12,335 nt of DNA from DASPXY01 sp038227745. GTDB lineage: Bacteria; Planctomycetota; Planctomycetia; Gemmatales; Gemmataceae. Below the pieces are notes generated by a model, which saw nothing but the letters and a program-made list of their open reading frames with translations, had not been told where the DNA came from and did not search any database. A program made the position numbers and the translations under genes. Shown here piece by piece: positions 5,410-12,335 of the stretch. Each line of letters starts with the position of its first letter. The stretch's first letter is position 1. The DNA is taken from the NCBI GenBank assembly GCA_038227745.1, contig JBBRPS010000257.1, forward strand, positions 1 to 12,335. The letters are read 5' to 3'.

Positions 5410-8363
5410 CGCAGCACCAGCTCCCGGATCGGTTCGCGCAGCCTGCGGGCCACGTCCGGCAGCAGCCCGTAGGCAAGGGCGAGGTACTGCGCCGGGTGCA
5501 GCGTCCGCTTGCCACCGCCGTCCTCCATCTGCAGGCGGCACGTGCTGCACTCCGTCGAGCCGAACAGCACCCGCGGCCGCCGCAGCTCCTCCAGCATCGG
5601 CCGGCCCGCCTCCAGGGACGTCTCGTAATTCTCCGCCTTCAGCCCGTACGTGCCCGCCATGCCCGAACAGCTCACGTCGATCGTGTGGACCTGCATCCCG
5701 GGGACCAGCGACAGCAGCAGCGGCCCCGCGGGCGGCCGCCCCAGCGCCTTGAGGTGGCACGGGACGTGGTGGCCGACCGCGACCTCCAGCCGGCGGAAGT
5801 CGGTCCGCAGCCGCCCCTCCTGGTGCAGGCCCCACAGGAACGCCGTCAGCTCCACCGTCCGCTCCGCCACCAGCTTCGCGTCGGGGTCATCGAGCAGATC
5901 GAGGTGGTCGTGCGTCAGCATCAGCGCCGCGGTCGGCTCGGAGCAGACGATGGTACAGCCCTCGCGCACCGCGTCGGCCAGCACGCGCAGGTTCTGCTGG
6001 GCGATCTCGCGCGCCGTCTCGACGTCGCCGTGCGCCAGCGCCGCCATGCCGCAGCCGCGCTGCCCCGGCGGCACGTACACGTCGAAGCCGTTGTGCTCCA
6101 GCACCGCCACCACCGCCTCGGCGATCTGCGGGTCGTTGTAGTTGGCGAACACGTCCACGAAGTACGCCACGCGCGGCCGGTCGGACCGCGGCAGCCGCGT
6201 CAGGCCGCGCCGCTTCGCCCGCCGCAGAAAGCTGCGCAGCGCGAAGCGCGGCAGGCGCCGCCGCCGCGACAGGCCGAACAGCTTCTCCAGCACCCAGCGC
6301 ACCGCCCCGCTCGCCAGCGCCAGATTCACCACCAGGGCGAACGTGCCGGCCAGGCGCGCCAGCGCCTCCGTCCGCGCCAGGAACCAGTCGCGCCAGTCCA
6401 GGCCGTGCTCCGCGACGTTGGCCGCCTTGGCCTCCAGCATCAGCTTCGGGATGTTGACGTGGGCCGGACACTCCGTCGCGCACATCTTGCAATTGACGCA
6501 CAGGTCGGCGACGGCGCGCACCTCGTCGGAGGAGAGCTGGCGCGGGTCGGCCTTGTCGCGCAGCAGGTGCCGCAGCAGGTTCGCCTTGGCGCGCGGGGCG
6601 GCAGCCTCGTCGCCCGTGGCGCGGAACACCGGGCACATGCGCTGGGCTGGGCTGTCGGTGCGGCACGCGCCGCAGCCGTTGCAGCTCAGTGCCTCCGTCC
6701 GCACCTCGCCGTCCTGCCAGCGCAGCAGCCAGGGGGGCGGCGCCTCACCGTTCGCCGGCTCGGCGTTGGCCGGGGCGGGTGTCGGCACCTCGCGCAGCGG
6801 CCAGGCCGGCAGGTCGGGCGACGGACCGACGATCTTGCCGGGGTTGAACAGGCCGCGTGGGTCGAAGGTCGCCTTGAGCTGGCGGAAGACCGCGTAGAGC
6901 GGGCCGTACTGCCGCGCCACCCACGGCGTCCGCGCCAGGCCGGTGCCGTGCTGCGTGCTGACCGTGCCGCCCAGCTGCAGCGCCAGCGAATGCACCTTCT
7001 CCGCGATCGCGGACAGCTTCGAGACGTCCTCGGGGCGGCTCAGGTCGAGGAACGGCCGCGTGTGGACCTGGCCGGTGCCGGCGTGAACCAGGAACGACGC
7101 CGTCGTCTCGTGTTCCTTCAGCACCTCCTGAACGCGGTGCAGGTAGGCGGCCAACTCCTCGGGCGGCACGCCGACGTCCTCGATGAACGCCACCGGCTGG
7201 GCGCTGCCGCGCAGGCCGTACAGGCTCGGCAGCGCGACCTCGCGTAGGCGCCACAGGCGGTCGATCTCCTCCGGCGCGAAGGCGGGCACGGCGTGCAGCG
7301 CCAGACGGTCGCCGCGGTAGAGCTGGTCGGCGAGTCGCAGGGCCGCGTCGCGCGCCTCGCGGTAGGTGTCCGCCTCGTACTCGACGAGCAGGACGGCCTC
7401 GGCTGCGGCGGGCACCAGGGCGGCCACGGCGGCGGCAGCACTGCCGCGGGCGAGACTCAACAGACGCCGGTCGATCAGCTCGCAGGCGGCCGGCCCGCTC
7501 GGGAGAGTTCGCTGGGCGGCGCGCAGGGCGGCGTCGAGGCTGGCGAAGCCGAGCAGCACCAGGCTGCGGCCGCCCGGCAGTGGCACCGTGCGCAGCGTCG
7601 CCTCGGTGACCAGGGCGAGCGTCCCCTCGGAGCCGGTCAGCAGCCGCGGCAGATCGACGGCGTCATCGGCAAGTACGTCGTGCATCAGGTAGCCGCAGCG
7701 GTTGAACGGCGTGCGCGGCCGGCAGGAGCGGATCAGCTCGGCGTGCTGTTCGAGCAGCACGCCGACGGCGCCGACGATGTCCTGGAGGTGGCCGGGGCCG
7801 GAGTCGGCGGCGGGCTGGAGCGGTTCGCGGCCGACGGTGGCGGCGTCGCCGGTGTCGAGGACGACGCGCAGGGCGGCGACGTGGTCGCGCGTGTAGCCGT
7901 GCCGCAGGGCGTGGGCACCGGAGGCGTTGTTGGCGACCATGCCGCCGACGGTACACTGGTCGGCGCTGGCGGGGTCGGGGGCGAAGCGGCGGCCCTCACG
8001 CGCCAGCCGCACGTTGAGCTGGCGGCACGTGACCCCCGCCTGGGCGCGGATGGTGTCGGGGCCAACATCGAGGATATTGCGGAAGTGACGGCTGAGGTCG
8101 ATGATCAGGCCGGGGCCGAGGGACTCGCCGGCGACGCCGGTGCCGGCGCCGCGCGCGATCAGGGGGAGTTGATTTTCGCCGGCGTAGCGAACGAGCGCCT
8201 GGACGTCTTCCTCGTCGCGGGGGACGGCGACGCCGAGCGGCCGGATCTGGAAGATGCTGGCGTCGGTGCTGTATAGAGCGCGCGACAGGTCATCGAAGAG
8301 CAGCTCGCCCTTGAAGAAGCCTTTCAGATCGTCGAGGATGATCCCGCGCTGCTGTTCGTCCAC
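5406..8363 (-). CDS. FAD-linked oxidase / iron-sulfur dehydrogenase (GlcD-GlcF fusion, D-2-hydroxy-acid type)
   Basis: A 985-residue fusion of the two halves of glycolate/D-lactate-type dehydrogenases. Residues 40-260 are the PCMH FAD-binding domain (RGAGTGVAGESLGPG at 71-85, GGMVANNASGAHALRHG at 140-156, LTGSEGTLALVTEA at 242-255). Residues 265-515 are the FAD-oxidase C-terminal domain (HGTGLARTPW, FDPRGLFNPGKI). Next come two 4Fe-4S motifs, Cys561/564/567/577 and Cys622/625/628/632. The last 250 residues are two cysteine-rich GlpC/HdrB-type halves (RGCGMAALAHGD at 769-780, SCSGMAGTYG at 898-907, CHLKALG at 869-875). The size and order resemble E. coli YdiJ. Likely role: oxidation of D-lactate, glycolate or D-2-hydroxyglutarate with electrons passed to quinone; the substrate is unresolved. 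The start is GTG at 8363, 27 bases after a large hairpin. The stop overlaps moaD. Confidence 0.86.
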   Translation of the reverse strand: MDEQQRGIILDDLKGFFKGELLFDDLSRALYSTDASIFQIRPLGVAVPRDEEDVQALVRYAGENQLPLIARGAGTGVAGESLGPGLIIDLSRHFRNILDVGPDTIRAQAGVTCRQLNVRLAREGRRFAPDPASADQCTVGGMVANNASGAHALRHGYTRDHVAALRVVLDTGDAATVGREPLQPAADSGPGHLQDIVGAVGVLLEQHAELIRSCRPRTPFNRCGYLMHDVLADDAVDLPRLLTGSEGTLALVTEATLRTVPLPGGRSLVLLGFASLDAALRAAQRTLPSGPAACELIDRRLLSLARGSAAAAVAALVPAAAEAVLLVEYEADTYREARDAALRLADQLYRGDRLALHAVPAFAPEEIDRLWRLREVALPSLYGLRGSAQPVAFIEDVGVPPEELAAYLHRVQEVLKEHETTASFLVHAGTGQVHTRPFLDLSRPEDVSKLSAIAEKVHSLALQLGGTVSTQHGTGLARTPWVARQYGPLYAVFRQLKATFDPRGLFNPGKIVGPSPDLPAWPLREVPTPAPANAEPANGEAPPPWLLRWQDGEVRTEALSCNGCGACRTDSPAQRMCPVFRATGDEAAAPRAKANLLRHLLRDKADPRQLSSDEVRAVADLCVNCKMCATECPAHVNIPKLMLEAKAANVAEHGLDWRDWFLARTEALARLAGTFALVVNLALASGAVRWVLEKLFGLSRRRRLPRFALRSFLRRAKRRGLTRLPRSDRPRVAYFVDVFANYNDPQIAEAVVAVLEHNGFDVYVPPGQRGCGMAALAHGDVETAREIAQQNLRVLADAVREGCTIVCSEPTAALMLTHDHLDLLDDPDAKLVAERTVELTAFLWGLHQEGRLRTDFRRLEVAVGHHVPCHLKALGRPPAGPLLLSLVPGMQVHTIDVSCSGMAGTYGLKAENYETSLEAGRPMLEELRRPRVLFGSTECSTCRLQMEDGGGKRTLHPAQYLALAYGLLPDVARRLREPIRELVLR

Positions 8364-8390
8364 GGTGGTGCGTTCCAGGCCGGCCTTAAA

Positions 8391-8467
8391 AGACGAGGAG
8401 AAGGCGATTCAAGCCCACGGGCCCCACGGGGCGCGGCCCGTGGGCTTGAATCGCCTTCTCCTCGTCT
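8391..8467. terminator. Long hairpin, 33-bp perfect stem with 11-base loop
   Basis: Arms 8391-8423 and 8435-8467 are exact complements (outer end AGACGAGGAG/CTCCTCGTCT), and the loop is 8424-8434. On the minus strand the stem follows the stop codon (TAG 8473-8471) by three bases and is followed by TTTAAGG, so it can serve as an intrinsic terminator for the exported-protein gene. It is also only 27 bases before the GTG of the dehydrogenase, which leaves no room for a separate promoter between them. A weak minus-strand TAGAAT (8473-8468) overlaps the stop. A dual role as terminator or leader structure is possible. Confidence 0.75.
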
Positions 8468-8470
8468 ATT

Positions 8471-9814
8471 CTACTTCTTCTCGGCGGCGCCGCCACCAGC
8501 GAAGACGATGCCGCTCAGCAGCGCCAGGTCGCGCGTGCCCAGCTTCTGCGACTGCGCCGGCGTCATCGTGAACGTCACCAGCATCTGCTCGCCGTGCGGC
8601 CCGGCGACGAGGTAGAAGTGCTGCAACGCCTTGACGCCCTCCATCTCGCCCTCCGCGGTGACCTGGTAGATCCAGTTGCCGTTTGGCGTCGCCTTGACCT
8701 CCTCCGCCTTGAGGACGTTCTCCGCCACCCAGCCCGGCGTCTCGGCGATGATCTCCTTGAACTCGTCGCCGGTCAGGTGCTTGCCCTCGGGCAGCTTCTT
8801 CCACGGGCTGAGGGTCGCCTGGGCGATGAACTCGCCGCGGTCCATCAGGCGCAGCACCAGGTACTGCGGCGTCCGGCCGACGAACTGCCACTCGCGGCCG
8901 TGCAGCAGCTCGAAGCGGCCGTTCGGATCATTCTGGCTGAGTTGCGTCAGCGCTTCGGGGGCCCCGTCCTTGGGCAGCGGCACCAGGGCGAGGTCGCTGA
9001 CCTCCGGCGCCTCGTCGGCGGCGACGACGCTGCGCTCGAGAGTCGTGGTGACCTCGGCGGTGGCGGCGGGGCTGACCGGCCCCTCGCCACGCTCCTCGTT
9101 CTGCTTCCACTCCAGCCCGACGAGGCGGCGGGCCTTGAGGTCGAAGCGGTAAGTCGCCGTCACCGTCACCTTGACCGCGGCCCCCAGGTCGATGCCGCCG
9201 GCCACGCCCGTGACGGACACGGTCGCCGTGTCGTCCTTGACCTGCTCCAGCTTGCACGTCAGGTCCTGGCCGGTCAGGCCATCGAAGTGGCACAGCGCCT
9301 GCACGACTGGGTTGGCCGGCTTCCAGATATCGCCGACCTTGACATCGTTGGCGGGCAGCAGGCCGGAGACGGCCAGGGTGTCGAGGTGTTCGGTGAGCTG
9401 CAGTTCCTCGCGCGTGAGCGGGCCGCTCGGGCTATAGGCCAGCAGGGCTTCCTTGACGCGCTCGAGGCCCATCAGATAGCGCTCGGGGCGGAGGCTGCGT
9501 TCGGTCCTGACACCGTTGACGGTGATGGCGACCTTCGCGGTCTGGTAGGAGCGGGCGGCCCGGTCGGGGAGGCCCGGGGTGCCGCCCTTGAGGACGCGCT
9601 CGGCGTACTCGTGCGCGGCGACGGCGGACTCCTTGAGAGAGAGGGTCTTGCCCTCCTGCTGTACCTTCAGCTCGCCGCTCAGCGCCAGGGTGAGCTTGAT
9701 CTTCGCCCGGGTATCGACAGGGGGGTCTTCCTTGAGGGAATAGCTCTGGGCCTGCGCGGCGCCCACCGCGACCAGCGCCACCACCAGGCTTCCCAGGGTT
9801 CGCCAAGCAGCCAT
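8471..9814 (-). CDS. Exported protein of unknown function
   Basis: A 447-residue protein with a clear signal peptide (MAAWRTLGSLVVALVAVGAAQAQS, cleavage after AQA near residue 22). The frame is open upstream to 9946, but ATG 9814 has a near-perfect GGAGGAGGG (9827-9819), so I chose it. The mature part seems to have two halves. The first (about 25-290) is beta-rich with many Thr/Val strands (VRTERSLRPERYLMGLERV, TATVSVTGVAGGIDLGAA, TYRFDLKARRLVGLEWKQN). The second (301-440) has GREWQFVGRTPQYLVLRLMD, a short helix with GDEFKEII, and HFYLVAGPHGEQMLVTFTMT, which faintly recalls a PsbP/DUF1795-like fold. I do not recognise the family with certainty. No transmembrane helix other than the signal peptide and no catalytic motif are seen. 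A promoter, a leader hairpin and an ideal ribosome site lie upstream, and a strong hairpin follows the stop. Confidence 0.75.
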   Translation of the reverse strand: MAAWRTLGSLVVALVAVGAAQAQSYSLKEDPPVDTRAKIKLTLALSGELKVQQEGKTLSLKESAVAAHEYAERVLKGGTPGLPDRAARSYQTAKVAITVNGVRTERSLRPERYLMGLERVKEALLAYSPSGPLTREELQLTEHLDTLAVSGLLPANDVKVGDIWKPANPVVQALCHFDGLTGQDLTCKLEQVKDDTATVSVTGVAGGIDLGAAVKVTVTATYRFDLKARRLVGLEWKQNEERGEGPVSPAATAEVTTTLERSVVAADEAPEVSDLALVPLPKDGAPEALTQLSQNDPNGRFELLHGREWQFVGRTPQYLVLRLMDRGEFIAQATLSPWKKLPEGKHLTGDEFKEIIAETPGWVAENVLKAEEVKATPNGNWIYQVTAEGEMEGVKALQHFYLVAGPHGEQMLVTFTMTPAQSQKLGTRDLALLSGIVFAGGGAAEKK

Positions 9815-9841
9815 CGCGCCCTCCTCCGGTTCCACGAAATG

Positions 9842-9866
9842 CCCCACGCCAAACCTGTGCGTGGGG
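9842..9866 (-). promoter_or_regulatory. Hairpin at the 5' end of the exported-protein mRNA
   Basis: CCCCACGC (9842-9849) and GCGTGGGG (9859-9866) pair in an 8-bp stem with a 9-base loop. It begins about where transcription from the neighbouring promoter should start, so it probably forms a 5'-terminal stem in the leader, upstream of the Shine-Dalgarno. A stabilising role is inferred. Confidence 0.45.
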
Positions 9867-9871
9867 GCGGG

Positions 9872-9900
9872 AACATACAGCCGGGTAGGCGACACGTCAA
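9872..9900 (-). promoter_or_regulatory. Sigma70-like promoter of the exported-protein gene
   Basis: On the minus strand TTGACG (9900-9895) is separated by exactly 17 bases from TATGTT (9877-9872). The -35 matches five of six consensus bases and the -10 four of six. The predicted start near 9865 gives a leader of about 50 bases before ATG 9814. Confidence 0.5.
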
Positions 9901-10004
9901 CGGCGGTCCTGTGCTTGCCACGCGGCATCTGGGAGACCGTCCCCATGTCGTCCGCTCTGGAACGGTGACCCTCCAGGCAAGCAGCCCGCGGAAACCTACG
10001 AAGT

Positions 10005-10056
10005 CAGGCGCCCGACGCGGCGGCGACCGGGCGCCTGGGTACACCTTTTGTTTCTG
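10005..10056 (+). terminator. Orphan intrinsic-terminator-like hairpin
   Basis: CAGGCGCCCG (10005-10014) pairs perfectly with CGGGCGCCTG (10028-10037), with a 13-base loop. On the plus strand it is followed six bases later by CCTTTTGTTTCT. No plus-strand coding gene lies just upstream (9815-10004 is intergenic). It would therefore end a short untranslated transcript or act as an attenuator in the leader of the repeat-protein gene. Confidence 0.4.
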
Positions 10057-10103
10057 CTGAGCCTGGTCGCCCACTGCCCTTGATCTTAAGATGGTCCCGC
10101 CTT

Positions 10104-10215
10104 CAGCAAGTCGTGTCGGAACGGCTCTCTTGCACGGCTTGCTGACCGAGCGAGCACCGGGAGCGTTTCCGGGCGGAGCTTCCCTGACGAGCCGCTGCAA
10201 ACCACGGCGGTTTGC
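10104..10215 (+). ncRNA. Possible structured leader of the repeat-protein gene (two hairpins)
   Basis: CAGCAAGTCGTG (10104-10115) pairs with CACGGCTTGCTG (10133-10144), 12 pairs with one U-G in RNA and a 17-base loop. GCAAACC (10197-10203) pairs with GGTTTGC (10209-10215) around a 5-base loop. Just before them is the exact palindrome ATCTTAAGAT (10083-10092), an AT-rich spot that may be an operator or part of a promoter. No riboswitch class is recognised. The whole 9815-10250 gap has no coding sequence I can support. Confidence 0.3.
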
Positions 10216-10250
10216 TGCCTCGGTCCTTCCTCCCCACCGAGACGACCCCC

Positions 10251-10349
10251 ATGCTCAAGAGCACCTGACGCCGCTTCCGAACCCTGTTCGCGCAGGACCG
10301 CTCCCCGGCCCCCGCGCGGCGACTCCCCCGAAGACCGTCCCCCGTCCTG
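10251..10349 (+). pseudogene. Probable original N-terminus of the repeat protein, blocked by TGA
   Basis: In the same frame as the downstream gene, ATG 10251 begins MLKST, then TGA (10266-10268), then RRFRTLFAQD and an Arg/Pro-rich stretch leading without another stop into MLEPLEDRLLLA. Planctomycete proteins with this LEPLEDR motif usually start with a short Arg-rich leader of the form MLKS(T)WRR.FRTLF. TGA sits exactly where TGG (Trp) would be expected. No other ATG, GTG or TTG occurs in frame between the TGA and 10350. Confidence 0.5.
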
Positions 10350-12335
10350 ATGCTCGAGCCCCTTGAAGACCGCTTGCTCCTCGCGGCCAATTCCTTCATC
10401 AACCCGCTCGGCGGTGCGTGGGAGGACTCGGCCAACTGGAGTGCGGGGGCCGTGGCGGGGAACGGCGACGATGTGGTCATCAACCTCTCGGGCAACGTCA
10501 CCGTCCACCTCTCCCAGGCGAACGTGTCCGTGAACAGCGTGCAGGTGGCGAACCACCTCGTGGTGGACGGAGGCTCCCTCGCGGCAGACCAGGCCATCCA
10601 GGTCAGCGGCCGTCTCTCGGTCGAGAGTGGGGCGGTCAGTGCCGCGGGCGGGCTGAGCGTGAACGCGGGCACGCTGGATTTCGACGGCGGCTCCCTGGGC
10701 ACCACGGCCGTGCTCAACAGCGCCACGCTGGACCTCGGGGCCGGCGGCACGGCGGCGGCCGCCTTCCTGGTGAGGGGGAGTTGCACTCTCAACGGCAACC
10801 TGGCGGCCGGCCAAACCGTGCAGGTGCAGGGTTGTGACGCGGGCGGGTCGGCGACGCTGACGTGGGCCTCGGGCGGGACCAACGCGGGCACCGTCCTGCT
10901 CCAGTCGGCGGACCACTCGTGGTGGGAGTCCCGCCTGGCGATCAGCGGCGCCGCCCTGACGAACGCGCTGGGCGGGGTGATCGACGTCGAGCCGGGCAGT
11001 GGCGGTCCGCGCAGCCTGACCGGGGCACTGACCAACCGGGGGACGCTGCACGTCGGCGCGGGGACCAACATGGCGGTCGGCGGCCCGGCCCCGGTCCTGG
11101 CGCTGGCCGGCGGGGCCGTGCAGATCGACGCCGGCGCCTGGATCGAGCAGTACGGCGGCACGTTCGACTTCAGCGGCGGCACCCTGTCCGGCGAGTTGGC
11201 CCTGGACGGCGTGCAGGTGAGCGTGGCCGCCACCGTCACCAGCCCGGCGCGCGTGGAGATGCGCGGCCCGGACAACGTGCTGCTCGGCAACGCCTCGGCG
11301 GCGGTCACGCTGGCGCTGCAGGGCAACAACTGGGAGGGCCACGCCGTCTTCACCACCGCCGCGGGGGCCGTCAACGCCGGGACGCTCGAGCTGAATTCGA
11401 TCGGCTGGTGGGGCGATGCGCGCCTCGTCGTGGGCGGCTCGTCCTTCACCAACACGGCCACCGGCGTCCTCGACGTCAAGCCCGGCACCGGCCACGGCCG
11501 CTCGCTCAGTGGGCATTTCGTCAACCAGGGCCTGCTGCACGTCGAGAGCGGCACGGGCCTGGTCGTCGCCGCCGGCACCAGCGCTCCGTCGTTCGCCCAG
11601 CAAGCCGGGGCGGTCCAGGTGGACGCCGGCTCCTGGGTGGAGCAGTACGGCGGCACCTTCGACTTCACCGGGGGCGCCGTAGACGGCCCCGGCGAGTTCG
11701 CGCTGGACAACACGGCGGTGAACGTGGCGGCCGCCGTCACCGCCCCGGCGCGCGTCGAGCTGCGCGGCCCCCAGAACACGCTGCTGGGCAACGGCTCGCC
11801 CGCCGTCACCCTCGCCCTGCAGGGCGACCACTGGGAGGGCCACGCGATCCTGACGACCGCCGCGGGGGCGGTCAACGCCGGCACCATCGAACTGGACTCG
11901 ATGGGCGCGTGGGGCAACGCGGGTATCGTGGTGGGTGGCTCGGCCTTCACCAACGCCGCCACCGGCGTCCTCGACGTCAAGCGCGGCAACGGCAGCGCCC
12001 GCTCCCTCAGCGGCCACGTCGTCAACCAGGGCCTGATCCAGGTGGCCGCGGACACCTCCCTGCCCATTACCGGGATTTATGAGATGGCCGGGGGGCTTAT
12101 CACAGGCCCCGGCTACCTCCTCAACGCCGAGCTGCGCGAGACGGCGCCCCCCAGTGCGTCCACCAGTCTCGTCCTCCGGGGCGCCACGAGCTTGACGACG
12201 GACAACCTCGCGGGCATGACGCTCTGGGTGCGGGGCGATGACGTGGGCGGGTCGGCGACGCTGACGTGGGCGTCCGGGCTCACCAACGCCGGCACCGTGA
12301 CCCTCCAGTCCGCGGACCACTCGTGGTGGGACTCC
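10350..12335 (+). CDS. Large secreted repeat protein with LEPR-XLL-like N-terminus, partial (runs off window)
   Basis: The frame is open from ATG 10350 to the last base, 662 codons with no stop, and the 3' end lies outside the window. It begins MLEPLEDRLLLAANSFINP, matching the short LEPR-XLL-type motif at the N-terminus of giant planctomycete extracellular proteins. The rest is Gly/Ala/Val/Thr/Asn-rich with short beta strands (GGTFDFSGG, SGHFVNQGLLHV, TATGVLDVKPGTG), like passenger domains forming a beta-helix. Four approximate repeat modules start at 10836. Likely role: cell-surface or exported structural/adhesive protein; no enzyme motif is visible. ATG 10350 has no Shine-Dalgarno, and the natural start was probably 10251, now separated by a TGA. 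Composition favours C or G at third positions as in real genes. The complementary strand has long open frames that are shadows of this bias. Confidence 0.72.
   Translation, partial: MLEPLEDRLLLAANSFINPLGGAWEDSANWSAGAVAGNGDDVVINLSGNVTVHLSQANVSVNSVQVANHLVVDGGSLAADQAIQVSGRLSVESGAVSAAGGLSVNAGTLDFDGGSLGTTAVLNSATLDLGAGGTAAAAFLVRGSCTLNGNLAAGQTVQVQGCDAGGSATLTWASGGTNAGTVLLQSADHSWWESRLAISGAALTNALGGVIDVEPGSGGPRSLTGALTNRGTLHVGAGTNMAVGGPAPVLALAGGAVQIDAGAWIEQYGGTFDFSGGTLSGELALDGVQVSVAATVTSPARVEMRGPDNVLLGNASAAVTLALQGNNWEGHAVFTTAAGAVNAGTLELNSIGWWGDARLVVGGSSFTNTATGVLDVKPGTGHGRSLSGHFVNQGLLHVESGTGLVVAAGTSAPSFAQQAGAVQVDAGSWVEQYGGTFDFTGGAVDGPGEFALDNTAVNVAAAVTAPARVELRGPQNTLLGNGSPAVTLALQGDHWEGHAILTTAAGAVNAGTIELDSMGAWGNAGIVVGGSAFTNAATGVLDVKRGNGSARSLSGHVVNQGLIQVAADTSLPITGIYEMAGGLITGPGYLLNAELRETAPPSASTSLVLRGATSLTTDNLAGMTLWVRGDDVGGSATLTWASGLTNAGTVTLQSADHSWWDS
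10836..12335 (+). repeat. Imperfect tandem protein repeats (about 137-167 codons)
   Basis: The NAGT anchor recurs at 10881, 11373, 11874 and 12285 (spacing 164, 167 and 137 codons). Copies two and three are closest: TTAAGAVNAGT, VVGGSxFTN, ATGVLDVK, RSLSGHxVNQGL, EQYGGTFDF and PARVExRGP. Copy one shares the later motifs with two, and copy four shares GGSATLTWAS, NAGTV and QSADHSWW with copy one. The fourth copy is cut by the window edge. Confidence 0.75.

Noticed and set aside
5496..7247. Plus-strand open frames of 583 and 327 codons opposite the dehydrogenase
   Set aside because: Gln/Arg/His-rich or Gly/Val/Asp-rich shadows of a gene whose opposite strand has FAD and iron-sulfur motifs throughout.
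8594..10060. 488-codon plus-strand open frame opposite the exported protein
   Set aside because: No domain recognisable and rich in Leu/Arg/Gln/Gly; the minus strand has a signal peptide, promoter and ideal ribosome site.
10251..10352. TGA read as Trp or selenocysteine
   Set aside because: At least five genes here use TGA as a normal stop, and the position six codons from the start has no selenocysteine-enzyme context.
10086..12320. Long minus-strand open frames (up to 744 codons) opposite the repeat protein
   Set aside because: Translations are His/Gly/Arg/Pro-rich or Ser/Pro/Thr-rich without recognisable domains. They mirror the codon bias of the plus-strand frame, which carries the LEPLEDR motif and true protein repeats.
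10836..12335. CRISPR array or mobile-element origin for the repeats
   Set aside because: The repeats are ~500 bases, in frame, diverged mostly at third positions and variable residues, and lack the short repeat-spacer layout.

Overview
The window looks like a chromosomal segment from a high-GC planctomycete, most likely of the Gemmata type (Gemmataceae). The evidence is the strong GC bias, a DUF4058 gene, a protein of the 'MTEAEWL...' family that I recall as expanded in Gemmata genomes, and a giant extracellular repeat protein with an N-terminal LEPLEDRLLLA (LEPR-XLL-like) motif. I could not run a search, so the taxonomy and family names come from recognition.

Layout from left to right: (1) 1-381 holds no convincing gene. 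(2) 382-1857 (+) encodes an exported alpha/beta hydrolase. (3) A perfect 52-bp palindrome (1865-1916) separates it from convergent molybdenum-cofactor genes. (4) moaA (minus) is interrupted by an in-frame TAG at 2066-2068. The missing 46-residue C-terminus, ending in the family's Gly-Gly, continues in the same frame to a TGA at 1925, only 8 bases from the palindrome. (5) moaE (minus) precedes moaA, and a short repetitive element lies over their junction. (6) A divergent pair of lineage-type genes, DUF4058 (minus) and an MTEAEWL-family gene (+), sits between moaE and moaD. (7) moaD (minus) overlaps by ATGA the 3' end of a large gene encoding a GlcD/GlcF-type FAD plus iron-sulfur dehydrogenase. 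The MoaD Gly-Gly is not terminal: seven residues follow it. (8) A 33-bp-stem hairpin separates that gene from an upstream exported protein of unknown function (8471-9814, minus). (9) 9815-10250 is a divergent intergenic region with a sigma70-like promoter, an orphan terminator-like hairpin and a structured leader. (10) From 10350 (probably 10251 ancestrally, but blocked by an in-frame TGA) to the window end runs a long repeat-bearing secreted protein, open at the right edge. No stop occurs in its frame.

Functional picture: MoaA, MoaD and MoaE belong to one pathway. MoaA starts molybdopterin synthesis from GTP, and MoaD-MoaE form molybdopterin synthase. The FAD/iron-sulfur dehydrogenase is translationally coupled to moaD and probably oxidises a D-2-hydroxy acid. 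The rest (hydrolase, exported protein, repeat protein) are envelope or extracellular functions.

The strongest anomalies are three coding-end problems: the TAG in moaA, the buried Gly-Gly in MoaD, and the TGA near the start of the repeat protein. Two of them affect the functional C-terminal Gly-Gly tails of molybdenum-cofactor proteins. Lineage-specific decay, recoding or proteolytic processing, and assembly errors are all possible, and the checks are given. I did not find CRISPR, tRNA, rRNA, transposase or phage genes.
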